Source of the DNA: an uncultured Rothia sp. | GTDB lineage: Bacteria > Actinomycetota > Actinomycetes > Actinomycetales > Micrococcaceae | DNA: 13,860 bases | Assembly (NCBI RefSeq): GCF_937976295.1 | Contig: NZ_CALJRY010000121.1 | Location: 1 to 13,860 of the forward strand | Direction of reading: 5' to 3' | In this document: in pieces, positions 6,504 to 13,132 of the stretch | Layout of the letters: each line of letters starts with the position of its first letter | Numbering within the stretch: position 1 is the first letter of the stretch | Program-made: the position numbers and the translations under genes | The notes under the pieces: model-generated | What the model was told of the DNA's origin: nothing | The model's input: only the letters and a program-made list of their open reading frames with translations | Databases searched by the model: none

Positions 6504-7643
6504 CTAATACACGAAACGGCTCATCAACGCCTCAAGCGCCAGACGCGCATTCGCGTTCGTCCGCAAGCGACGCAGAGTCAGCTCGACCGCCTGCACATCC
6601 TCCAGTAGCTGCTGGGCGGAACGGCGGGCGCAGAACGCCTCCAGAGGCTCACGCAAATGCTCATTGACCAGCGGGGCCTGAGCCGACAGCGCCACCGTCA
6701 ACGCATCACGCAGAACTGTCTGAACCTGCGCCACGGAACGCAACAGCGTATCGGAGGAAACGCGCTTAGCGCGGCGCTTCTGCTGCTCCTCCAGGCGGCG
6801 AACCTGCGCTCGCAAGGAGGGCGAAACGCGCTCACCCTCGCGAATACCCAGCAGTGCCAGAAGCTCCTGGCGCTCCTGCTCATCCTTGAGAGCGGAGACA
6901 GCCTGCGCGTCCTGGTCGGCAAGGTCGGTGAGCTTCTCGGCGGCATTGAAAGCCGAAGAAATAGAACGAACATTCAGAATCAGGGAGGTAATCAACTCCC
7001 GACGAGCCATCGCCTGCTCATCGGTCGCCAAACGGTACCCCTCCTGCGCATCACCCAGAGCCAGCCGCGCTGCGCGCTGCGCCAAAGGATCCGCCACACC
7101 GTGTGCCAGCAAATACTCGTGCACCTGCGCATCGGTAGGAACCGGCAACTGCACCGGACGGCAACGCGAACGAATCGTCACCAGAACATCGGTGGGGGAG
7201 GGCGCCGTCAACAACCAAATCGTATGCGGCGGCGGCTCCTCAATCGCCTTCAACAACACATTGGAGGTACGCTCCGGCATGCGCTCAGTGTCCTCGACCA
7301 GAATCACGCGCCAGCGACCCACGGTCGGGCGGTCCTGGGCCTTCATGACCAGCTCGCGTGCCTCATCAATGCTGATGTGCGTCGCCTCGGTACTAAAGTG
7401 CGTGAAATCTGCGTGCGAACCGTTCATGACGGTCACGCAGCCCTTGCACTGACCGCATCCGCGGTTCTGCGGGTCGGGCTGTTCGCATAGCAGTGCGGCG
7501 GCGAAAACTTTTGCCGCCTCACGGTGAGGTGCACCGGTCGCACCGGTGAAAAGCCAAGCGTGCGTGGGGCGGTCGGCGGCGGCATCCATGCGTAGCTGCT
7601 GGAGCTTATCGGCAGGAATCAGCAGGCTATCCCAGAGGCTCAT
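6504..7643 (-). CDS. holB: DNA polymerase III delta-prime subunit
   Basis: This 379-residue protein is the delta-prime subunit of the clamp loader, which opens the sliding clamp onto primed DNA. The AAA+ core covers about 1-210. The P-loop position reads TGATGAPHREA (33-43) and lacks the lysine needed for ATP hydrolysis, as expected for delta-prime. Zinc ligands are Cys53, Cys63, Cys66 and Cys69. VEDTER (116-121) is the Walker B remnant, KAIEEPP is typical, and the SRC arginine-finger motif is at 159-161. The C-terminal part (about 220-379) is helical, basic and less conserved. The start codon overlaps the tmk stop as ATGA, so translation is coupled to tmk. The tmk-holB pairing is common in Gram-positive bacteria. 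The hairpin at 6437-6477 ends the unit. Confidence 0.93.
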   Translation of the reverse strand: MSLWDSLLIPADKLQQLRMDAAADRPTHAWLFTGATGAPHREAAKVFAAALLCEQPDPQNRGCGQCKGCVTVMNGSHADFTHFSTEATHISIDEARELVMKAQDRPTVGRWRVILVEDTERMPERTSNVLLKAIEEPPPHTIWLLTAPSPTDVLVTIRSRCRPVQLPVPTDAQVHEYLLAHGVADPLAQRAARLALGDAQEGYRLATDEQAMARRELITSLILNVRSISSAFNAAEKLTDLADQDAQAVSALKDEQERQELLALLGIREGERVSPSLRAQVRRLEEQQKRRAKRVSSDTLLRSVAQVQTVLRDALTVALSAQAPLVNEHLREPLEAFCARRSAQQLLEDVQAVELTLRRLRTNANARLALEALMSRFVY

Positions 7644-8356
7644 GAGCCCTCCTTACCGGTGCGGACCAGTTTGCGGGCGGCAAGCAGAGGCTCAATCACC
7701 TCAAGTACGCGCGTGTGTACCTCATCGATCGTGCCCACACCATCAATGATGCGGTGCGAACCGTTAGCGTCCTCGCGAGCGATCTGCTCGAACGCATCGT
7801 GAATGCGTGCCTTGAACGCCGCCCCTTCGGCCTCAATACGGTCGACGGTGCCGCGCTGGTCCATGCGCTCCTGCTCGGCGCTCAGCGGCACACTCAGCAA
7901 TAGGGTCGCGTCGGGAACAAGGTCGGCGGTAGCCCAGCGGCTCAAGTCGACGATGGTTTCAACACCCAGATCACGGCCGACACCCTGGTACGCGGCGGAA
8001 GAATCAATGTAGCGGTCACTGAGCACGATGGCACCCTCAGCGAGCGCCGGGCGAATCAGCTGGGAGGCGTGAGCCGCGCGGGATGCCGCAAAAATCAGCG
8101 CCTCGGTGCGGTCGTCAATGGTGCCCTGACCTGCTTCCAGGACGAGGGCGCGCAGCTTCTCGCCGATCTCGGTGCCGCCGGGTTCGCGGGTGGTGATGAC
8201 ACGGTATCCGCGGGCGCTGAGCGCTTCATTCAGCAGGGCGAGCTGGGTGGTTTTGCCGGCGCCGTCGCCTCCTTCGACCACGATAAAAAGCCCGCGGCGA
8301 CCGGTCGGGTCGGCGGGAAGATTCTGAGCATCGGGGGTGTAGTTGAGAGTATCCAT
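7640..8356 (-). CDS. tmk: Thymidylate kinase (dTMP kinase)
   Basis: This 238-residue cytoplasmic enzyme phosphorylates dTMP to dTDP with ATP, an essential step for DNA synthesis. The P-loop GGDGAGKT is at 29-36, the dTMP-contacting REPGGTEIG starts at 58, and the DRY motif at 114-116 opens SDRYIDSSAAYQG. The lid region (about 165-175) carries RMDQRGTVDRIE. About 20 residues precede the first conserved strand (GLFIVVEGG), more than in E. coli but common in actinobacteria. The open frame continues far upstream, antisense to the next gene. I chose the ATG at 8356 because it opens a plausible N-terminus within the divergent spacer. AAGGG is only 2 bases away, and the preceding codon is GTG, so the exact start is uncertain by a codon. 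It shares a transcript with holB. Confidence 0.93.
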   Translation of the reverse strand: MDTLNYTPDAQNLPADPTGRRGLFIVVEGGDGAGKTTQLALLNEALSARGYRVITTREPGGTEIGEKLRALVLEAGQGTIDDRTEALIFAASRAAHASQLIRPALAEGAIVLSDRYIDSSAAYQGVGRDLGVETIVDLSRWATADLVPDATLLLSVPLSAEQERMDQRGTVDRIEAEGAAFKARIHDAFEQIAREDANGSHRIIDGVGTIDEVHTRVLEVIEPLLAARKLVRTGKEGS

Positions 8357-8357
8357 C

Positions 8358-8395
8358 ACCCTTAAGGGTACCGGGTCTCTTGGCAGCACCGGTGC
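8358..8395. promoter_or_regulatory. Two palindromes in the tmk/PLP-enzyme spacer
   Basis: ACCCTTAAGGGT (8358-8369) is a perfect 12-bp palindrome one base from the tmk start codon. It contains both the possible Shine-Dalgarno AAGGG and part of a TANNNT-class -10 (TACCCT on the minus strand, 8370-8365). GCACCGGTGC (8386-8395) is a perfect 10-bp palindrome 16 bases further right. Either could be an operator for tmk. No SAM riboswitch or T-box pattern is visible in the 159-bp spacer. Confidence 0.5.
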
Positions 8396-8515
8396 GGTTT
8401 TGGTGATGCTTCCGCGTGGGATTGTGCGCGTATCAAGGTAAAAAACATGTAAATCCTGTGCGCTGTCACCTGTGCGGGCGTGCGTTCTGGGCGCGGGTGT
8501 GCCAGGCTTAAAGGC

Positions 8516-9718
8516 ATGAGTGCAGATAACCACGACATGAATTACTCCGCGGAGACCTTCGTCGTCTCTGGCGGCCGCCCGGCACACGAGCATGACGCGC
8601 CGGTGAACCCTCCAATCGTTCTTTCTTCCACCTACCGCGGTGTGGACGCCGTCAATATTGAGCAGGACCGCGTGTACGCCCGCTTCTCGAACCCCACCTG
8701 GGAGGGCATGGAAGAGGTTGTGGCAAAGCTGGAGAACGCTACCCAGCCCGGTCTGCTGTTCCCCTCCGGTATGGCCGCTGTCGCTGCTGTCATCGACCTG
8801 GTGCCGGTTGGTTCCATCGTGCTGATTCCGAAGCACGCGTACATGGCGTCGGTGACCCTGTGCAAGGATTTGGAGCGCCGCGGCATCATTGAGCTCGTTC
8901 GCGTGGATATTGAAGACACCGAGAGCGTTATCGCCGCGATGGAGGATGCCGCATCCCGCACCGGCGTGACCCCGGAGACCGTGAACTACTCGGCGCCGAA
9001 GGTCCTGGCGTGGTTGGAGAGCCCCACGAACCCGATGCTTGAGGTTGCTGACCTGCCTGCCCTGCTTTCTGCGGCTCGCCGCCTGGGCATTGTGACCGCG
9101 GTGGATAACACTTTTGCAACCCCGATTCTGCAGCGTCCCCTGGATTTGGGTGCGGACGTAGTGGTTCACTCCGCTACGAAGTTCCTTGCGGGCCATTCGG
9201 ATGTGCTGCTGGGTATGACTCTGACCTCGAACGAGGAGCTGTACAAGGCGATGTTGCACCACCGCATCACCAACGGCGCTATCCCCGGTCCGGTGGAGGC
9301 GTGGCTTGGTTTGCGCGGTCTGCGCACCCTGGCGCTGCGCGTGGAGCGTGCGGTGCAGAACGCGCAGGTTCTTGCGGAGCGTCTGAGTGAGCACCCTTTC
9401 GTGGCTGAGGTGCGTTACCCGGGCCTGCAGAGCCATCGCGGCCATGAGATTGCGAAGAAGCAGATGGACGGTTTCGGCGCGATTCTGTGCATCACTCTTG
9501 ATACGGATGCCGCGGGTGCCCGTAACGTTGTGGAGGCGTTGAAGCTGTGGACTCCGGCAACCTCCCTGGGTGGCGTGGAGTCTCTGGTGGAGCGTCGTCG
9601 TCGCCACGGTAGCGAGCCGGATTCGATTCCGGAGTCTCTGCTGCGCCTGTCGGTGGGTATTGAAAACGTGGATGACCTATACAATGACTTGGTTGAGGCC
9701 TTTAAGGTTGTCCGCTAA
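8516..9718 (+). CDS. PLP-dependent cystathionine synthase/lyase family enzyme
   Basis: This 400-residue cytoplasmic enzyme belongs to the Cys/Met-metabolism PLP family, which acts on cystathionine, homoserine esters or methionine. It shows the neighbour-subunit phosphate motif YARFSNPT (54-61), LFPSGMAA (81-88), the cofactor aspartate in AVDNTFATP (195-203), the Schiff-base Lys222 in HSATKFLAGH and the C-terminal TSLGGVESL (349-357). The canonical YGGT loop is replaced by KHAYMASVTL (106-115). After GGVESL it reads VERRRRHGSEPDS rather than the EHPAxMTH of classical MetB, a shorter variant I recall from other actinobacteria. I therefore do not choose between MetB, cystathionine gamma-lyase and methionine gamma-lyase. 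The ATG at 8516 has AAGG only one base away. ATG 8537 and in-frame 8480 are alternatives. A membrane-protein gene follows after 48 bases. Confidence 0.87.
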   Translation: MSADNHDMNYSAETFVVSGGRPAHEHDAPVNPPIVLSSTYRGVDAVNIEQDRVYARFSNPTWEGMEEVVAKLENATQPGLLFPSGMAAVAAVIDLVPVGSIVLIPKHAYMASVTLCKDLERRGIIELVRVDIEDTESVIAAMEDAASRTGVTPETVNYSAPKVLAWLESPTNPMLEVADLPALLSAARRLGIVTAVDNTFATPILQRPLDLGADVVVHSATKFLAGHSDVLLGMTLTSNEELYKAMLHHRITNGAIPGPVEAWLGLRGLRTLALRVERAVQNAQVLAERLSEHPFVAEVRYPGLQSHRGHEIAKKQMDGFGAILCITLDTDAAGARNVVEALKLWTPATSLGGVESLVERRRRHGSEPDSIPESLLRLSVGIENVDDLYNDLVEAFKVVR

Positions 9719-9766
9719 GCGCTTTGCTAGGGTTGTCTAAAGAAGCTGCTGATTCAAAGGAATACT

Positions 9767-10084
9767 ATGTCTCCTATTCTGCTGGTCTTGTATGTGACCA
9801 CTCTTGTTGATACGCTGCTGGCCATCGCCGGTGCTGTGGTTGGTGTGCTGGCTTTTGTGCGTGCGTGGATGTCTCCGGCGAACGCGTACGATTTTGCCGG
9901 TAAGCGCCCGAAGAATACGTGGCTGGCTTTGACCGGTGGTTCTGCCGTGGTGTCGCTGTTTAGTGTTTTTGCTGCGGTGACGGGTAATGGTAATAATGCG
10001 CTGATTCTTCAGCTGGTTGCTGCAGTGATTAGTTGCGTGTTCCTGGCTGGTGTGTGGCCTTCGGTTGGTCGCCGCCGTTTCTAG
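9767..10084 (+). CDS. DUF2516 family small membrane protein
   Basis: This 105-residue protein has three predicted membrane segments (about residues 5-31, 52-72 and 78-97). A short loop between the first two contains SPANAYDFAGKRPKNTW, and the C-terminus is basic (GRRRF). Length, topology and the AGK..K..WL pattern match DUF2516, a family found in actinobacteria with no assigned function. The ATG at 9767 follows AAAGGA (9756-9761) at good spacing. The gene starts 48 bases after the PLP enzyme with no terminator between, so the two are probably co-transcribed. Whether they work together is unknown. It could be a structural or assembly factor of the cell envelope, but nothing in the sequence shows this. 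Confidence 0.82.
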   Translation: MSPILLVLYVTTLVDTLLAIAGAVVGVLAFVRAWMSPANAYDFAGKRPKNTWLALTGGSAVVSLFSVFAAVTGNGNNALILQLVAAVISCVFLAGVWPSVGRRRF

Positions 10085-10168
10085 CGTTAGCTTGTGCGCT
10101 CGCTTTGCGCGATAGCTGGTGAAGCCTCGTGCGCCCTCTGACGGGTTTATCCTGGTTGGGTGGTGTGC

Positions 10169-10184
10169 GGGGCTTTGCCCTTTT
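10169..10184 (+). terminator. Weak terminator-like hairpin after the DUF2516 gene
   Basis: GGGC (10170-10173) and GCCC (10177-10180) pair around TTT and are followed directly by TTTT. The stem is only 4 bp plus a G-U, so it is marginal. It is the only terminator-like element in the 219-bp gap before gpmA (10085-10303), which is otherwise GT-rich and, near its right end, AT-rich. Confidence 0.35.
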
Positions 10185-10303
10185 CTGGCGGGGTTTTGAG
10201 CCTTTCGTTCTGGTACAAAAGACCCTTATAAATTTTTGGGAGAATGCATATTTTCTAGGCTTTGAGGCATGACAAACCGGCGGGTAAATGAAAAAATAGA
10301 GGT

Positions 10304-11041
10304 ATGACTTACAAACTAGTACTCCTGCGCCACGGCCAGTCCGAGTGGAATGAAAAGAACCTGTTCACCGGTTGGGTGGACGTTAACCTGACCGATAAGG
10401 GCCGCGCTGAGGCTAAGCGCGGCGGCGAGCTGCTGGCAGAGCGCAACATCCTCCCCGATGTTGTTCACACCTCCCTGCAGCGTCGCGCAATCAACACCGC
10501 AAACCTTGCACTGGATGCAGCAGACCGCCTGTGGATTCCCGTCAAGCGCACCTGGCGCCTGAACGAGCGTCACTACGGTGCTCTGCAGGGTAAGAACAAG
10601 TCCGAGATTCGCGAGGAATACGGCGACGAGAAGTTCATGACTTGGCGTCGTTCCTACGACGTTCCGCCGCCCCCGCTGGATGACAACGACCCCTACTCGC
10701 AGGCACACGACCCCCGCTACGCGGATGTTGAGAACGCTCCTCGCACCGAGTGCCTGAAGGACGTTCTGGGCCGTATGCTTCCCTACTGGGAGTCGGACAT
10801 CAAGCCCGACCTCGCAGCAGGCAAGACCGTTCTGGTTGCTGCACACGGTAACTCCCTGCGTTCGCTGGTCAAGCACCTCGAGGGTATTTCCGATGAGGAC
10901 ATTGCTGGCCTGAACATCCCCACCGGTATTCCGCTGTACTACGAGCTGGACGAGAACTTCCAGCCCGTCAAGCCCGGCGAGTACCTGGATCCCGAGGCTG
11001 CTAAGGACGCTATTGCTGCCGTAGCAAACCAGGGTAAGTAG
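10304..11041 (+). CDS. gpmA: 2,3-bisphosphoglycerate-dependent phosphoglycerate mutase
   Basis: This 245-residue cytoplasmic glycolytic enzyme interconverts 3- and 2-phosphoglycerate through a phosphohistidine. The catalytic motif LLRHGQSEWN places the phosphorylated His10. Glu88 (LNERHYG) acts as acid/base and His181 (VAAHGNSLR) is the second catalytic histidine. The substrate region FTGWVDVNLT (21-30) and the RRSYDVPPPPL segment are typical of the dPGM class, and the length is standard. The ATG at 10304 gives the conserved MTYKLVLLRHG start. AGAGG (10298-10302) is only one base away, so initiation may be unusual or nearly leaderless. It lies upstream of senX3-regX3 as in mycobacteria, but a terminator at 11073-11105 and a separate promoter suggest independent transcription. 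Codons look optimised, as expected for an abundant enzyme. Confidence 0.96.
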   Translation: MTYKLVLLRHGQSEWNEKNLFTGWVDVNLTDKGRAEAKRGGELLAERNILPDVVHTSLQRRAINTANLALDAADRLWIPVKRTWRLNERHYGALQGKNKSEIREEYGDEKFMTWRRSYDVPPPPLDDNDPYSQAHDPRYADVENAPRTECLKDVLGRMLPYWESDIKPDLAAGKTVLVAAHGNSLRSLVKHLEGISDEDIAGLNIPTGIPLYYELDENFQPVKPGEYLDPEAAKDAIAAVANQGK

Positions 11042-11072
11042 TACCTCCGGCAGGGTTTCCCCTGTCATTGTG

Positions 11073-11105
11073 ATGAGCCGTCCACCGTTGAGGTGGGCGG
11101 CTCAT
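11073..11105 (+). terminator. Terminator hairpin after gpmA
   Basis: ATGAGCCGTCCACC (11073-11086) and GGTGGGCGGCTCAT (11092-11105) form a 14-bp stem with one G-U pair and the loop GTTGA. The 3' side is TGCGTTCTCT, only moderately U-rich. It lies 31 bases after the gpmA stop and probably separates gpmA from senX3. Confidence 0.75.
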
Positions 11106-11112
11106 TGCGTTC

Positions 11113-11209
11113 TCTGCAGGGTAAAGGTATCTGCGGGGTTTCTGCAGGGGGTGCCTGTCTGAGGTTTTTGCATGGGGTGCCTGCCTGAGAAGAGGGGCGT
11201 TCGCCTGAG
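11113..11209 (+). repeat. Degenerate direct repeats upstream of senX3
   Basis: GGGGTGCCTGTCTGAG (11148-11163) recurs as GGGGTGCCTGCCTGAG (11174-11189) with a period of 26 and a TGCA in phase before each (11143-11146, 11169-11172). A partial third copy ends in CGCCTGAG (11202-11209). To the left, TCTGCAGGG (11113-11121), TCTGCGGGG (11130-11138) and TCTGCAGGG (11141-11149) repeat. The cluster sits between the gpmA terminator and the senX3 -10. Confidence 0.7.
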
Positions 11210-11229
11210 TGCCGGGTATCGGCCACATT

Positions 11230-11235
11230 TATACT
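11230..11235 (+). promoter_or_regulatory. Candidate senX3 -10 element
   Basis: TATACT at 11230-11235 is a good -10, 29 bases before the chosen senX3 start. Transcription would begin near 11242 and leave a leader of about 23 bases holding the ribosome binding site. No clear -35 is present, and the direct repeats end about 20 bases upstream, where an activator could act. Confidence 0.5.
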
Positions 11236-11264
11236 TATGGGGTACCCGAATGGAAGGGAAGTAC

Positions 11265-12392
11265 ATGGATGCCGGTCTGATCGCCTTTATTGCGGGCATG
11301 ATAGGTCTGCTGGTGGGCGTCCTGAGCATGAACGCGGTGGCGCGTAGTGAGCGGGAGCAGGAGCGTAGCTTGGTGTCGGCGCCGGCGCTGCGTGATGGTG
11401 CCGCTCAGGTGCTTGCTGTGATTGGTCGCGCCTATCTGGTGATTGATGAGGTGGGCGGCGTGGTTCAGGCTTCTCCGGGTGCGTATGCGATGGGTCTGGT
11501 GCGTGGTCATACGGTGGCCTCTGATGAGTTGGCGGATATGATTCGCACGGTGCGCCATCGCGGTATTTTTGCGGAGCGTACTTTTGAGATTGACCGCGGT
11601 GAGGGTGAGGCGCTGGTTTTGGATGTGCGTGTTGCTTCGCTGGGGGATGAGTACATTCTGGTGCTTGCTGATGACCGCACTGAGATTTCTCGTGTGCAAC
11701 GTATGCGTAATGATTTTGTGGCGAATGTGTCGCATGAGTTGAAGACTCCGGTGGGTGCGGTGAGTCTGTTGGCTGAGGCTATTGAGCAGGCGAGTGATGA
11801 TCCGGAGGCGATTGAGTATTTTGTGGGTCGTCTGCATAAGGAGACTCGCCGCCTGTCTGCGCTGGTGCGTGACATTATTGAGCTTTCGCGTCTGCAGTCG
11901 ACCGATGTGATTGCGCGTGGTGGCCCGGTGTCGGTGCCTTCTTTGGTGGCTGATGCGGTGGATCGTTCGAATATTGTGGCAGAGGAGAAGGACATTCAGA
12001 TTTCTACCCGCATCGAGGAGGTCCCCGAGGTGTATGGTGATGCCGAGCTGCTCGGTATTGCTGTGCAGAACGTGGTGGAGAACGCGGTGCGTTATTCGCC
12101 GGAGCATACGAAGGTGGATATTTGGGTGCACCGTGTGGCTGATCAGCTGTTGGTTGAGGTTGCTGATCAGGGCGTGGGTATTCCAGAGGACGAGCAGAAA
12201 CGTATTTTTGAGCGTTTTTACCGGGTTGATCCGGCTCGTTCGCGTCAGACGGGCGGCACTGGTTTGGGTTTGAGCATTGTGAAGCATGTGATGACTCAGC
12301 ACGGTGGTAGCGTGACGGTTCGGTCGATGTCGCAGGAGGGCTCGACATTTACGTTGGCGTTGCCGCTGAATGAGCCTCCGGTCGCAGTGTAG
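11265..12392 (+). CDS. senX3: Sensor histidine kinase SenX3
   Basis: This 375-residue kinase is the partner of RegX3, which in mycobacteria controls phosphate-starvation genes. One N-terminal membrane helix (about 4-21) is followed by a PAS-like domain (about 45-140). The HisKA region DFVANVSHELKTPVGAVSLL (150-169) carries the phosphorylated His157. The ATPase domain shows the N box NVVENAVRYSP (269-279), DQGVGIPE (301-308), the F box RIFERFYRVD (313-322) and GTGLGLSIVKHV (331-342). It resembles M. tuberculosis SenX3 closely around the histidine but ends soon after the final strand, without the long C-terminal tail I recall there. The ATG at 11265 follows GGAAGGGA (11252-11259). In-frame ATGs at 11250 and 11172 are less likely, since the latter would put charged residues before the membrane helix. 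T- and G-ending codons are frequent. Confidence 0.93.
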   Translation: MDAGLIAFIAGMIGLLVGVLSMNAVARSEREQERSLVSAPALRDGAAQVLAVIGRAYLVIDEVGGVVQASPGAYAMGLVRGHTVASDELADMIRTVRHRGIFAERTFEIDRGEGEALVLDVRVASLGDEYILVLADDRTEISRVQRMRNDFVANVSHELKTPVGAVSLLAEAIEQASDDPEAIEYFVGRLHKETRRLSALVRDIIELSRLQSTDVIARGGPVSVPSLVADAVDRSNIVAEEKDIQISTRIEEVPEVYGDAELLGIAVQNVVENAVRYSPEHTKVDIWVHRVADQLLVEVADQGVGIPEDEQKRIFERFYRVDPARSRQTGGTGLGLSIVKHVMTQHGGSVTVRSMSQEGSTFTLALPLNEPPVAV

Positions 12393-12433
12393 TGTTAGCG
12401 GTATAGGTTTTACGGAATCGAAGGAATTTATTG

Positions 12434-13117
12434 ATGGCTAAAATTCTGATCGTTGAGGACGAAGAAGCCCTCTCGGATCCCCTTGCGTTTTTGCTGGGCC
12501 GTGAGGGTTTTCAGACGATTGTTGTGGACAACGGTCTGGATGCTCTGCCGGTGTTTGACCGCGAGGGCGCGGATTTGGTGCTGCTGGATGTGATGCTTCC
12601 GGGCATGTCCGGCATGGAGGTGTGCCGCAAGCTGCGTGAGGTGTCTTCGGTCCCGATTATCATGCTGACCGCTAAGGATTCTGAGCTGGATAAGGTTCTG
12701 GGTCTGGAGCTTGGCGCTGATGACTATGTGACGAAGCCGTATTCTGCGCGTGAGTTGATTGCTCGTATCCGCGCGGTGTTGCGTCGTCGTTCGGCGGAGA
12801 CTGATTCTGCGACTGAGTCGGTGTTGCAGGGTGGCCCGGTGCGTATGGATATTGACCGCCATGTGGTGACGGTTAATGGTGAAGAGATTTCTATGCCGCT
12901 GAAGGAGTTTGAGCTCCTGGAGATTCTGCTGCGCAATGTGGGTCGTGTGATGACTCGTGGCCAGCTGATTGAGCGCGTGTGGGGTGCCGACTATGTGGGT
13001 GATACGAAGACCCTGGATGTGCATATTAAGCGTCTGCGTTCGAAGATTGAGCCGGATTCTTCTGCCCCGCAGTATGTGGTGACGGTTCGCGGCTTGGGCT
13101 ATAAGTTCGAGGCGTAG
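12434..13117 (+). CDS. regX3: Response regulator RegX3 (OmpR/PhoB family)
   Basis: This 227-residue transcription factor, the same length as mycobacterial RegX3 as I recall, is activated by SenX3 and typically controls high-affinity phosphate uptake. The receiver domain (about 3-117) has the acidic residues at 8-9 (VEDE), the phosphorylated Asp52 (LLDVMLPG), Thr79 and Lys101 (TKPY). The C-terminal winged helix (about 130-226) includes PLKEFELLEILLRN and the recognition helix TKTLDVHIKRLRSKI (191-205), ending in VTVRGLGYKFEA. The ATG at 12434 follows AAGGAA (12421-12426) with 7 bases between. A TTG immediately before it would add one residue. It starts 41 bases after senX3 with no terminator between, so the two form an operon. 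Confidence 0.95.
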   Translation: MAKILIVEDEEALSDPLAFLLGREGFQTIVVDNGLDALPVFDREGADLVLLDVMLPGMSGMEVCRKLREVSSVPIIMLTAKDSELDKVLGLELGADDYVTKPYSARELIARIRAVLRRRSAETDSATESVLQGGPVRMDIDRHVVTVNGEEISMPLKEFELLEILLRNVGRVMTRGQLIERVWGADYVGDTKTLDVHIKRLRSKIEPDSSAPQYVVTVRGLGYKFEA

Positions 13118-13132
13118 GCGGGCTTGAGACTG

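Noticed and set aside
8357..8515. SAM riboswitch before the cystathionine-family gene
   Set aside because: No multi-stem architecture or conserved SAM-I/SAM-IV core could be recognised in this short spacer.
8357..9607. N-terminal extension of tmk to a 655-residue protein
   Set aside because: The extra part lies antisense to the PLP enzyme and is Arg/His/Gln-rich without domains. Thymidylate kinase starts at 8356.
11172..11264. Longer SenX3 start at 11172
   Set aside because: It would add basic, proline-containing residues before the membrane helix and cover the promoter-like TATACT. The start at 11265 has a good ribosome binding site.
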